Below, in pieces: positions 6,784-12,262 of a stretch of 12,262 nt of DNA. Source of the stretch: Bacillota bacterium (GTDB taxonomy: Bacteria; Bacillota; Clostridia; Christensenellales; Aristaeellaceae); NCBI GenBank assembly GCA_023435435.1, contig JAEYRW010000052.1, positions 1-12,262 on the forward strand. Reading direction: 5' to 3'. Within the stretch, counting starts at the first letter, position 1. Each line of letters starts with the position of its first letter. Made by a program: the position numbers and the translations under genes. Under the pieces are notes generated by a model that ran no database searches, had not been told where the DNA came from, and saw only the letters and a list, made by a program, of their open reading frames with translations.

Positions 6784-7656
6784 TTAAGCTTCGAAGAACT
6801 CCATGCCCCGGAATTTGGCGAGTTTGTCCGCCAAGAGCGCACGATCGGTGTCCGAGAACGGATTTGCGAGGCATTCGTCGATATGGTCCACGGCGAACTT
6901 GAAGCTTTCAAAATTTCCGGGCGGGACGATGGTGTGGACGCCCTTTTCCAGAACGAATTTCATGGCGGAAACGCCGAAGGCGGTGTCATCGTTCTCGATG
7001 GGCTTGCACCAGGACTTGGGGAAGTGGGACGACTTGCGCTCCTCGTCGTTGACCCACTTGCGCTCAACGAGGGGCTTCAGGCACAGAATACCCATCTTGC
7101 GCTTCTTGGCTTCTTCAATGACGGTGGCACCGAAGCCCTTTTCCATCATCATCAGCCAGTTGAACGGGAACAGCAGCGTATCGAAATCGTAAAGCTTGAG
7201 CGCTTCCAGCGCAATCTTCTCGCTGTGGGCGGAGAAGCCGACGTTTTTGATGTGGCCCGCCTTCTTCATCTCGAGCACCATTTCCATGGCGCCGCCCGGC
7301 CCGAACGCCAGGTCGATGTCCTCCCGGGTGGTGAGCGCGTGGAGCTGATAGACGTCGAAGTGGTCGGTGTGCAGAAGCTCCATGGATTCCTCGAACTCCC
7401 GCGCCGCCTCGTCGCGCTTGCGGCGGTTCGTCTTGCAGGCGAGGTACATGTCCTTCCGGTAGGGCGCGAACGAGTTGCCCATTTTGAGCTGCGCGTCGCC
7501 GTACGACGGCGCGACGTCGAAGTAATTGATGCCCTTCTCCACAGCCCACGCAACATACCGGTCCGAGTCTGCCTGCGTTTCGTCCATGGAGACGATTCCG
7601 CCGTAGACGACGGGCGATATCTCAAGGCCGGTTCTTCCCAGCGTTACCCTTTTCAT
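6784..7656 (-). CDS. Aldo/keto reductase
   Basis: This 290-residue protein of the NAD(P)H-dependent aldo/keto reductase superfamily, a soluble TIM barrel, reduces carbonyl groups of sugars, aldehydes or ketones. The catalytic tetrad is complete: D47 and Y52 in FDVAPSYG, K75 in ACKT, and H106 in YQLHAL. The N-terminal MKRVTLGRTGLEISPVVYGG is typical of the bacterial group that includes general stress and YakC-like reductases. PPGNFESFKFAV (about 245-256) sits where the cofactor phosphate site is expected. There is no C-terminal ferredoxin-like extension. The start at 7656 has AGGGGG eight bases upstream. It is monocistronic, with its own promoter and terminator. The substrate cannot be inferred. 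Being next to the response regulator and sugar operon hints at sugar metabolism, but no shared control is visible. Confidence 0.93.
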   Translation of the reverse strand: MKRVTLGRTGLEISPVVYGGIVSMDETQADSDRYVAWAVEKGINYFDVAPSYGDAQLKMGNSFAPYRKDMYLACKTNRRKRDEAAREFEESMELLHTDHFDVYQLHALTTREDIDLAFGPGGAMEMVLEMKKAGHIKNVGFSAHSEKIALEALKLYDFDTLLFPFNWLMMMEKGFGATVIEEAKKRKMGILCLKPLVERKWVNDEERKSSHFPKSWCKPIENDDTAFGVSAMKFVLEKGVHTIVPPGNFESFKFAVDHIDECLANPFSDTDRALLADKLAKFRGMEFFEA

Positions 7657-7678
7657 CTCTCATGCCCCCTTTTCTGGA

Positions 7679-7707
7679 ATATTATCACACAAACCCCGCG
7701 CTGTCAA
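7679..7707 (-). promoter_or_regulatory. Promoter of the aldo/keto reductase gene
   Basis: On the minus strand TTGACA (7707-7702) is separated by 17 bases from TAATAT (7684-7679). An overlapping reading, TG-T-GATAAT, resembles an extended -10 with shorter spacing. Either gives a leader of about 15-20 nt before the AGGGGG site. Confidence 0.75.
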
Positions 7708-7716
7708 ACAGGACAG

Positions 7717-7779
7717 GCGGGGGAACGCCGGGGCTCTTTCCCGGACCCCGCTCAAGGGCCTTAGGCCCTTGAGAATCCC
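7717..7779 (-). repeat. REP-like palindromic unit 1 (minus orientation)
   Basis: Read on the minus strand, the unit begins GGGATTCTC and forms a perfect 10-bp hairpin with a three-base loop (7751-7773, CTCAAGGGCC/GGCCCTTGAG). A second structure follows, in which GCGGGG (7751-7746) can pair with the CCCCGC near 7717-7722 around an inner CCGGG/CCCGG stem. It ends 10 nt upstream of the reductase -35 box. It matches unit 2 at 23 of 27 positions over the first hairpin and flank, in inverted orientation. Confidence 0.7.
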
Positions 7780-7782
7780 ATA

Positions 7783-7855
7783 CTGGGTGATAACAGATAT
7801 GAATCCCGTCGGATCGCCCAAGGCATCCGACGGGCAATATTGGTTTTCCACCCAG
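7783..7855. other. 73-nt hairpin with perfect 10-bp core
   Basis: CCCGTCGGAT (7805-7814) is exactly complementary to ATCCGACGGG (7825-7834), with a small GCC-CAA-GGC hairpin inside the loop. Outside the core, ATAT/ATAT, AAC/GTT and a 7-bp closing stem CTGGGTG (7783-7789) with CACCCAG (7849-7855) extend the structure. The closing stem shares bases 7852-7855 with the next hairpin, so both cannot be fully formed together. No T-run follows on either strand, so it is not an ordinary terminator. Confidence 0.6.
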
Positions 7856-7987
7856 CACTCCGTCCGTGGCAGAAGATGTGGAATTCGGCGAGAACCTTTT
7901 GGACCTGGCGCGAAACCGGAGCGCGGGCGCAGCCAGGGGCGAAAGGGACCGCCGAAAACGCTGGTTCTGTCGTGGATGGAGTACTGG
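7852..7987 (+). other. 136-nt rod-shaped hairpin, possible structured RNA or repeat element
   Basis: The ends 7852-7874 and 7965-7987 pair at 22 of 23 positions with only one mismatch (7856/7983). Four of these are G-U pairs when read as plus-strand RNA but become A-C mismatches on the minus strand. Nested inside are TTCGGCG/CGCCGAA (7884-7890 with 7950-7956), CCTTT/AAAGG (7895-7899 with 7942-7946), CCTGGC/GCCAGG (7904-7909 with 7932-7937) and a GC-rich tip. The frames across this stretch look non-coding. No family name could be assigned. It may be an unrecognised small RNA, a 3' structure, or part of a non-autonomous repeat. Confidence 0.6.
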
Positions 7988-7990
7988 TCC

Positions 7991-8040
7991 GGGATTCTCA
8001 AGGGACAATGTCCCTTGTGCGGGGGCGGCGCCTTCCCCCG
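7991..8040 (+). repeat. REP-like palindromic unit 2 (plus orientation)
   Basis: Read on the plus strand, GGGATTCTC leads into hairpin CAAGGGAC/GTCCCTTG (7999-8006 with 8010-8017, loop AAT) and then hairpin CGGGGG/CCCCCG (8020-8025 with 8035-8040). It lies 1 nt from the stop codon of the redox fusion gene and may act as its 3' end on the minus strand, although no T-run is present. It is an inverted copy of unit 1 with a C-G to A-T exchange in the first hairpin stem. Confidence 0.68.
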
Positions 8041-8041
8041 A

Positions 8042-10486
8042 TCAGATGAACAGGTTCACATCGGACTCCTCGGCGTCGCCCAGGTAGGCGCCCACGCCGC
8101 CGAGTTCGACGCCGTCGACGAGTTCCTCCTGACGGATGCCCATGACGTCCATGCTCATGGTACAGGCGATCAGGCGGACGCCCGCCGCCCGCGCCTTGCG
8201 GATCAGCTCGTCGAGGGAATCGACGTTCTTCTGGCGCATGATGTCGCGCATCATGGCGGAGCCCGCACCCAGCATGTTCATGCGGGAGAGCTTGAGCTTC
8301 TTGGTGCCGCGCGGGAGCATGAACCCAAACATCTTCTCCACGAGGGATTTTTCGACGTTCAGCTTCTCAGGCCGCCTGAGGATGGTGAGCCCCCAGAAGG
8401 TGAAGAACATGGTGACCTTGCGGCCCATGGCGGCCGCGCCATTGGCGATGATGAAGCTTGCCAGCGCGCGGTCGAGGTCGCCCGAGAACACCACGATGGT
8501 CTTGCCGTCCATGGCCTCGCCGTCCGCCGCGCTGGGCGTCGCGTCGCCCTTCATGACCCGGGCAATGTAATCGTTGCCCTTCTTGCCGGAGGAAACGAGG
8601 GTGTTGCCGGTCCTTCTGCACCAGGCGTTGATGTCGCGCATGAAGCCAGGGTCGGAGGCGACAACCTCGAGCATGTCGCCCGGCTTCATGTTGTGGATGG
8701 CCTCGAACACCTTGGTGATGGGGCCGGGGCACTGCATGCCCACGCAGTCCAGGCGCACGGTCAGAACGCTGGCGGACGGGTCGAGCTTCGCGGCAGCCTT
8801 GCTTGCCGTCTTCGCCGCGCTTTTGTAGGCGTCGGGCGCGGGATGGGTCGCCTGATAGTAGCGGGTGCCGCCGGGATAGACCGAGACGTTCTCGAAGCCG
8901 TTCAGCCTGAGTACCCGGGCCGAGCTGTGGGCGCGCACGCCCATAGCACAGAAAACCACGATGTGTTTCGACTTGTCAAGCTCCGAAAACCGCTCGCGCA
9001 GCGCGCCCTGGGGGATGTGAACCGCGCCGGGCACCTGGAAGGCCGCGACCTCCGCGTCCTCGCGCACGTCGAGCACCTGGATGTTCTCGCCCTTTTCGAC
9101 CACATCCCAGGGGGCGAAGTCCGAAAGTCCGCGAATGACATTCTGCGCCGCGAAGCCCAGCATGTTCACCGGATCCTTGGCCGAGGAGAAGGGCGGCGCG
9201 TAGGCAAGCTCCAGAGAAGTCAGCGCCTCGACGCCGCCGCCCAGCCGGATGGTGGTGGCGATGGTATCGATCCGCTTGTCGACGCCGTCCCGGCCCACGA
9301 TCTGCGCGCCGAAGAGCTTCTTGCCGTCGGGGGCGAAGATGAGCTTGAGGGTCATCTGCTTCGCGCCGGGATAGTAGGTGGCGTGGGAGTTCTGCATGAT
9401 GGTGGCGGTCTTGTAGTCCTTGCCCTTTTCAAGGCCGCGCTGCTTCAGCTGCTTTTCGTTGGCGCCGGTGGATGCGCAGGCCAGGTCGAACACCTTGGCC
9501 ACGGCGGTGCCCAAGGAGCCTTCGTACTTTTCCTCGTAGCCCGCGATGTTGTCCGCGGCGATGCGTCCCTGCCGGTTGGCCGGACCCGCCAGCGGGATCA
9601 TGGCACGGCCGCCGGAGACGAGGTCGTTGATCTCGACGACGTCGCCCACCGCGTAGATGTCCGGGTCGCTGGTGCGCATGAAATCGTCCACGACAATGCC
9701 GCCCCGCTGGTTGACGGTGAGGCCCGCCTCCTTGGCGATCTGGCCGTTGGGGCGCACGCCGATGGCGCACACCGCGAAGTCGGCCTCGATGATGTGGCCG
9801 CTGGCGAGCTCCACATTGACGCCCTTGCCGGTGTCGTGGAAGGCCTTGACGCCGTCGCCAAGGCGCAGCTCCACGCCGTTTGCGCGCATTTCGTCCTCGA
9901 TGAGCAGCGCCATTTCCTTGTCGAAGGGGGCCATGACCTGATCGACCGCCTCGCCAAGCACCACGTCGTAGCCCGCCTCCCGCAGGTTCTCGGCGGTTTC
10001 GACGCCGATGAAGCCGCCGCCGATGACGGCCGCCGTGCCCTGACCGGGCTTCACGAGCTTTTTGACCTCGTCCGCGTCCGGCACCGTCCAAAGGGTGCGC
10101 ACGCGGGGCCCGTCGATGCCGGGGATCGGGGGCTTGAGGGGCGAGGAACCGGTGGCGAGGACGAGCACGTCGTACTCTTCCTCGTATTCGCCGCCGGGGC
10201 CCTTGACGGTGACGGTCTTGTCCGCGCGGTTGATCTTCGTCACTTCGCTCATGACGCGCACGTCGAGGTTGAACTTCTCCTTCATGCCCTCGGGGGACTG
10301 GAGAAGAAGCGCGTCGCGCGAACGGATTGTGCCGCCTGTGTAGTACGGAAGTCCGCAGTTCGCGTACGAAATGTACGGACCGCGCTCAAACATGATGATT
10401 TCAGCTTCCTCGTCCAACCTGCGCAGCCGCGCCGCGCAGCTCGCGCCGCCCGCCACACCGCCAACAATCAGCACTCTTTTGCCCAT
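8042..10486 (-). CDS. CoA-disulfide reductase/NADH oxidase fused to rhodanese, TusA and DsrE domains
   Basis: This 814-residue cytoplasmic flavoprotein joins four modules. Residues 1-450 are a FAD/NAD(P)H pyridine nucleotide-disulfide oxidoreductase: FAD motif GGVAGGASCAAR (9-20), active cysteine C44 in YANCGLPYY, NAD(P) motif GGGFIGVETAE (156-166), FAD motif YAVGD (278-282), and the CoA-reductase-type YAPPFSSAKDPVN. Residues about 457-548 are a rhodanese domain with C513 in VFCAMGVRAH. After an Ala/Lys-rich linker, about 575-648 is a TusA-like domain with C586 in the CPGP motif. Residues about 660-814 are a DsrE/F-like domain with C775. Related proteins reduce CoA disulfide, persulfides or polysulfide; the extra domains are sulfur carriers, so sulfane-sulfur relay within one chain is the best inference. 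The start at 10486 has AGGAGG eight bases upstream. It is monocistronic. Confidence 0.95.
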   Translation of the reverse strand: MGKRVLIVGGVAGGASCAARLRRLDEEAEIIMFERGPYISYANCGLPYYTGGTIRSRDALLLQSPEGMKEKFNLDVRVMSEVTKINRADKTVTVKGPGGEYEEEYDVLVLATGSSPLKPPIPGIDGPRVRTLWTVPDADEVKKLVKPGQGTAAVIGGGFIGVETAENLREAGYDVVLGEAVDQVMAPFDKEMALLIEDEMRANGVELRLGDGVKAFHDTGKGVNVELASGHIIEADFAVCAIGVRPNGQIAKEAGLTVNQRGGIVVDDFMRTSDPDIYAVGDVVEINDLVSGGRAMIPLAGPANRQGRIAADNIAGYEEKYEGSLGTAVAKVFDLACASTGANEKQLKQRGLEKGKDYKTATIMQNSHATYYPGAKQMTLKLIFAPDGKKLFGAQIVGRDGVDKRIDTIATTIRLGGGVEALTSLELAYAPPFSSAKDPVNMLGFAAQNVIRGLSDFAPWDVVEKGENIQVLDVREDAEVAAFQVPGAVHIPQGALRERFSELDKSKHIVVFCAMGVRAHSSARVLRLNGFENVSVYPGGTRYYQATHPAPDAYKSAAKTASKAAAKLDPSASVLTVRLDCVGMQCPGPITKVFEAIHNMKPGDMLEVVASDPGFMRDINAWCRRTGNTLVSSGKKGNDYIARVMKGDATPSAADGEAMDGKTIVVFSGDLDRALASFIIANGAAAMGRKVTMFFTFWGLTILRRPEKLNVEKSLVEKMFGFMLPRGTKKLKLSRMNMLGAGSAMMRDIMRQKNVDSLDELIRKARAAGVRLIACTMSMDVMGIRQEELVDGVELGGVGAYLGDAEESDVNLFI

Positions 10487-10493
10487 GATCGAA

Positions 10494-10527
10494 ACCTCCT
10501 TATGTGTCGCGCGGCCCGGAGGTCGCG
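10494..10527 (-). promoter_or_regulatory. Possible Shine-Dalgarno-masking hairpin in the redox gene leader
   Basis: In the leader RNA, ACCTCC (10523-10518) is fully complementary to GGAGGT (10499-10494), which contains the ribosome site, with an 18-nt loop. The same ACCTCC also lies within an imperfect alternative hairpin closed by CGCG (10527-10524) and CGCG (10513-10510). The pairing is short and could be chance. Confidence 0.3.
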
Positions 10528-10546
10528 GAGCGTGCCCAACAGATTA

Positions 10547-10574
10547 ATTATAACACTTTTGTCCGAAAATTCAA
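10547..10574 (-). promoter_or_regulatory. Promoter of the redox fusion gene
   Basis: On the minus strand TTGAAT (10574-10569) and a perfect TATAAT (10552-10547) are spaced by 16 bases. TG one base before the -10 box gives an extended -10 element. The predicted leader is about 53 nt. Confidence 0.82.
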
Positions 10575-10598
10575 CGTGACTTAATCACACTGACATCG

Positions 10599-10624
10599 AA
10601 AAGAGGGCGACCTCGCCCCCTTTT
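10599..10624 (-). terminator. Rho-independent terminator of the arylacetate-CoA ligase gene
   Basis: On the minus strand AAAAGGGGGCGA and TCGCCCTCTTTT form a stem of 11-12 bp with one G-U pair and a tiny loop, ending in TTTT. It begins 2 nt after the ligase stop codon and isolates this unit from the downstream redox gene. Confidence 0.85.
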
Positions 10625-10626
10625 GA

Positions 10627-11862
10627 CTAATATCGGTTGTCGTAGATGCGCGTGGACTTTTTCTCGCTGCGGGGAAGCTCCCCGACGTCCACCGCCTTGG
10701 GCTTGATGGTCAGGCCCACCTTGGATTTGAACGCCGCGCCCACGGCATCCTCCACGGCGGATTTCTCAAACGTCGGCACCGTCTCGAAGAACAGCGTCAT
10801 TTCGTCCCGGCCCATGAGGTGATCGATCATCACCTGGTATTCGCTGGACACGCCGTCGATGACGCGCAGGACGTCCTCGATCTGGCCGGGATAGATGTTC
10901 ACGCCCTTGACCTTCACCATGTCGTCCGAGCGGCCGATGATCCGGTCGATGCGCGGGAAGCGCGAACCGCAGGCGCAAGGCTCGGGCACGATGCGGGACA
11001 GGTCGTGGGTGCGGTAGCGGAGGAGGGGCGCGCCCTCCTTTTTGAGGGTGGTGATGACGATCTCGCCGATCTCGCCGTCGGGGAGGGTCTTGCCCGTCCT
11101 GGGGTCGATAATTTCGAGATAAATGAAGTCGTCCCAATAGTGCATGGGGGTGTCCGCGCCGCAGGAGATGCCGATGCCGGGGCCGTAGATTTCCGTGAGG
11201 CCGTAGATGTCGTAAAGCTCCACGCCCAGTTCGTGGGCGATGCGGTCGCGCATCTTGTCGCCCCAGCGCTCCGAGCCGATGACGCCCTTCCTGAGCTTGA
11301 TCTTGTCCCCCACGCCGCGCTTTTCGATCTCCTCCGCCAGCAGCAGCGCGTAGGAGGAGGTGGCGCAGATGACGGTGGAGCCGAGGTCCATCATCATCCG
11401 AATCTGCTTGTCGGTGTTGCCCGGGCCCATGGGGATGGCCATGGCGCCCAGGCGCTCGCAGCCCAGCTGGAAGCCGATGCCCGCCGTCCAGAGGCCATAG
11501 CCGGGGGTGATGTGGACGCGGTCGCGCTTTGTGATGCCCGCCATCCCGTAGCAGCGGGCAAACATCTCCGACCAGTCATCCACGTCCTTTTGGGTGTACG
11601 GGATGATGATGGGCGCGCCGGTGGTGCCGGAGGAGGAGTGGATGCGCACCACGTCCTCGTCGGGAACGGCCTGCACGCCCAGAGGGTAGACGTCCCGGAG
11701 CTCCGATTTCTCGGTGAAGGGAATGTCCTCAAACGCCTCGGGCGTAAGGATTGTTTCCCCGTCGATGTCCTGAAGCTTCCCCGCGTAGAGGCTGCCCGGA
11801 CGGGATTTGGCGGCGCGAATGCGGTCCCGCACGAGCGAAAGCTGGAGCCTTGTAATCTGCAT
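10627..11862 (-). CDS. paaK: Phenylacetate-CoA ligase family enzyme
   Basis: This 411-residue adenylate-forming enzyme of the PaaK type activates an arylacetate (phenyl-, hydroxyphenyl- or indoleacetate) with ATP and CoA to its thioester. The ATP P-loop is SSSGTTGAP (76-84). YGLTE (220-224) and YRTHDL (283-288) are the adenylate-binding motifs, and GRSDDMVKVKG (310-320) marks the hinge. The C-terminal SEKKSTRIYDNR carries the expected catalytic lysine. A CxC motif (CACG, 296-299) is typical of PaaK proteins. The N-terminus is slightly shorter than in usual 430-440-residue members, but helix residues match from Met1. The start at 11862 follows a GGGGAGAGAG site. It sits alone behind a T-box leader, which points to amino-acid metabolism instead of phenylacetate breakdown; no paa ring-oxidation genes are present. 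The ring substrate is not determined by the sequence. Confidence 0.93.
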   Translation of the reverse strand: MQITRLQLSLVRDRIRAAKSRPGSLYAGKLQDIDGETILTPEAFEDIPFTEKSELRDVYPLGVQAVPDEDVVRIHSSSGTTGAPIIIPYTQKDVDDWSEMFARCYGMAGITKRDRVHITPGYGLWTAGIGFQLGCERLGAMAIPMGPGNTDKQIRMMMDLGSTVICATSSYALLLAEEIEKRGVGDKIKLRKGVIGSERWGDKMRDRIAHELGVELYDIYGLTEIYGPGIGISCGADTPMHYWDDFIYLEIIDPRTGKTLPDGEIGEIVITTLKKEGAPLLRYRTHDLSRIVPEPCACGSRFPRIDRIIGRSDDMVKVKGVNIYPGQIEDVLRVIDGVSSEYQVMIDHLMGRDEMTLFFETVPTFEKSAVEDAVGAAFKSKVGLTIKPKAVDVGELPRSEKKSTRIYDNRY

Positions 11863-11898
11863 ATCTCTCTCCCCTTTTCTTCTGATCCCGGGGAAACG

Positions 11899-11934
11899 AA
11901 AAAAGCCCCGTCCCCCGCACGAGGGACAAAGGCT
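11899..11934 (-). terminator. T-box leader terminator
   Basis: On the minus strand AGCCT-TT-GTCCC pairs with GGGAC-GGGGCT, with a two-base bulge, and runs into six T residues. It lies immediately after the T-box sequence and 37 nt before the ligase start, as expected for the regulated terminator of a transcriptional T-box. Confidence 0.87.
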
Positions 11935-12168
11935 ATGAAAACCTCTGCGATACCACCCTTTTTCGGCGCGCCTCGCGGCGCGACGCTCTCAAAGGTGCGC
12001 AAGCACGCACCAAGCGCTCTAACGCGCGCCCCGCGTCTCCCCTACTCGTCGCCTTTCGGTTCGCCCTCGCAAGCCCATTCGCCGCGCCTCCCGCCTTCGC
12101 GATCCCACCGCCCGCGAATCTCTTTGTACGGAAGTCTGCGGATACTATCCTTGCTCATCGGTTTATTT
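11899..12168 (-). ncRNA. T-box riboswitch leader
   Basis: This is a leader RNA that senses uncharged tRNA. On the minus strand the T-box core AGGGTGGTATCGC (11959-11947) is near-perfect. Upstream, GATGAGCAAGGATAGTA holds the Stem I base and the AGTA motif (12146-12143). An AGAGA precedes an apical hairpin TTCGCG/CGCGAA (12118-12113 with 12101-12096), whose loop holds GGTGG. The base stem GCAAG/CTTGC (12154-12150 with 12073-12069) closes Stem I. Between GCGG and CTTGC lies CGAATGGG, giving specifier UGG (12077-12075, Trp) followed by a purine; GGG (Gly) in the adjacent frame is the alternative. GAGTAGG further on fits Stem II, and two GC-rich hairpins (11994-12011 and 11967-11982) fit the Stem II/III region. 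Uncharged tRNA should allow read-through into the ligase. Confidence 0.9.
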
Positions 12169-12174
12169 GCTCGT

Positions 12175-12203
12175 ATTATAAGCGGATTTTGGGGGTTTGT
12201 CAA
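12175..12203 (-). promoter_or_regulatory. Consensus promoter of the T-box/ligase unit
   Basis: On the minus strand TTGACA (12203-12198) and TATAAT (12180-12175) are both perfect and spaced by 17 bases. Transcription should begin near 12168. A promoter this strong suits control by attenuation further downstream. Confidence 0.93.
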
Positions 12204-12239
12204 GCGGTGGATGTATGCTTCGCAGGCTTGCAAAGAGGG

Positions 12240-12262
12240 CCAAGGGGCCAAGGGGCCAAGGG
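12240..12262. repeat. Short tandem repeat, 8-bp unit
   Basis: CCAAGGGG is repeated twice in full and a third time to the window edge, where seven bases remain. It lies upstream of the ligase promoter. The array may continue beyond the window. No function is evident. Confidence 0.7.

Noticed and set aside
6621..6911. N-terminal extension of the response regulator to 336 residues
   Set aside because: It would cross the reductase terminator and part of the reductase gene. The receiver domain begins cleanly at 6620, with a ribosome site before it.
7660..8008. Several small open frames (about 70-113 residues) in the gap between the reductase and the redox gene
   Set aside because: They run through palindromes and hairpins on both strands, lack ribosome sites and show no protein motif.
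7769..10579. 936-residue open frame on the plus strand opposite the redox fusion
   Set aside because: It covers the structured non-coding region and is antisense to a gene with complete motifs. The composition is shadow-like and there is no credible ribosome site.
12042..12251. 69-residue minus-strand open frame upstream of the ligase
   Set aside because: It overlaps the promoter and Stem I of the T-box leader and shows no ribosome site or protein family features.

Overview
This window comes from a high-GC bacterium, most likely a Firmicute of the Clostridia. The reasons are a T-box leader, strong AGGAGG-type ribosome sites, consensus housekeeping promoters, a YesN-type (receiver plus AraC) response regulator, and a CoA-disulfide-reductase/rhodanese/TusA/DsrE fusion. 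All nine convincing genes lie on the minus strand, so the biological order runs from high to low coordinates. The long plus-strand open frames are antisense shadows of GC-rich genes. No tRNA, rRNA, CRISPR array, transposase or phage gene was seen.

Region 1 (12262 to 10599) is one transcription unit: a perfect TTGACA-17-TATAAT promoter, a T-box riboswitch leader of about 270 nt with its own terminator, a PaaK-type arylacetate-CoA ligase, and a terminator directly after the stop codon. The best reading of the specifier codon is UGG (Trp). This would tie an aryl-acid-activating enzyme to charging of tRNA-Trp.

Region 2 (10574 to 8042) is a promoter and one 814-residue gene for a four-domain sulfur/thiol redox protein. 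Region 3 (8041 to 7657) has no gene but is full of structure. Two REP-like units face each other in inverted orientation and differ by a compensatory change in a hairpin stem. Between them lie a compact 73-nt hairpin and a 136-nt rod-shaped hairpin whose wobble pairs favour plus-strand RNA. Region 4 (7707 to 6737) is an aldo/keto reductase with its own promoter and terminator. Region 5 (6694 to 5866) is an AraC-type response regulator, also with its own terminator and no histidine kinase nearby.

Region 6 (5809 to 13) is a tightly packed five-gene operon with overlaps or gaps of at most 19 nt. It encodes a HAD phosphatase, a protein of uncharacterised function loosely resembling deoxyhypusine synthase, a PfkB sugar kinase of the HldE N-terminal type, a GmhA-type sugar-phosphate isomerase with an intact metal/catalytic set, and a GH38 alpha-mannosidase. 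The isomerase, kinase and phosphatase echo the first three steps of activated-heptose synthesis. However, no nucleotidyltransferase or epimerase is present, and the mannosidase suggests a catabolic or glycan-linked role instead. The neighbouring response regulator is the obvious candidate controller, but no binding site could be assigned.
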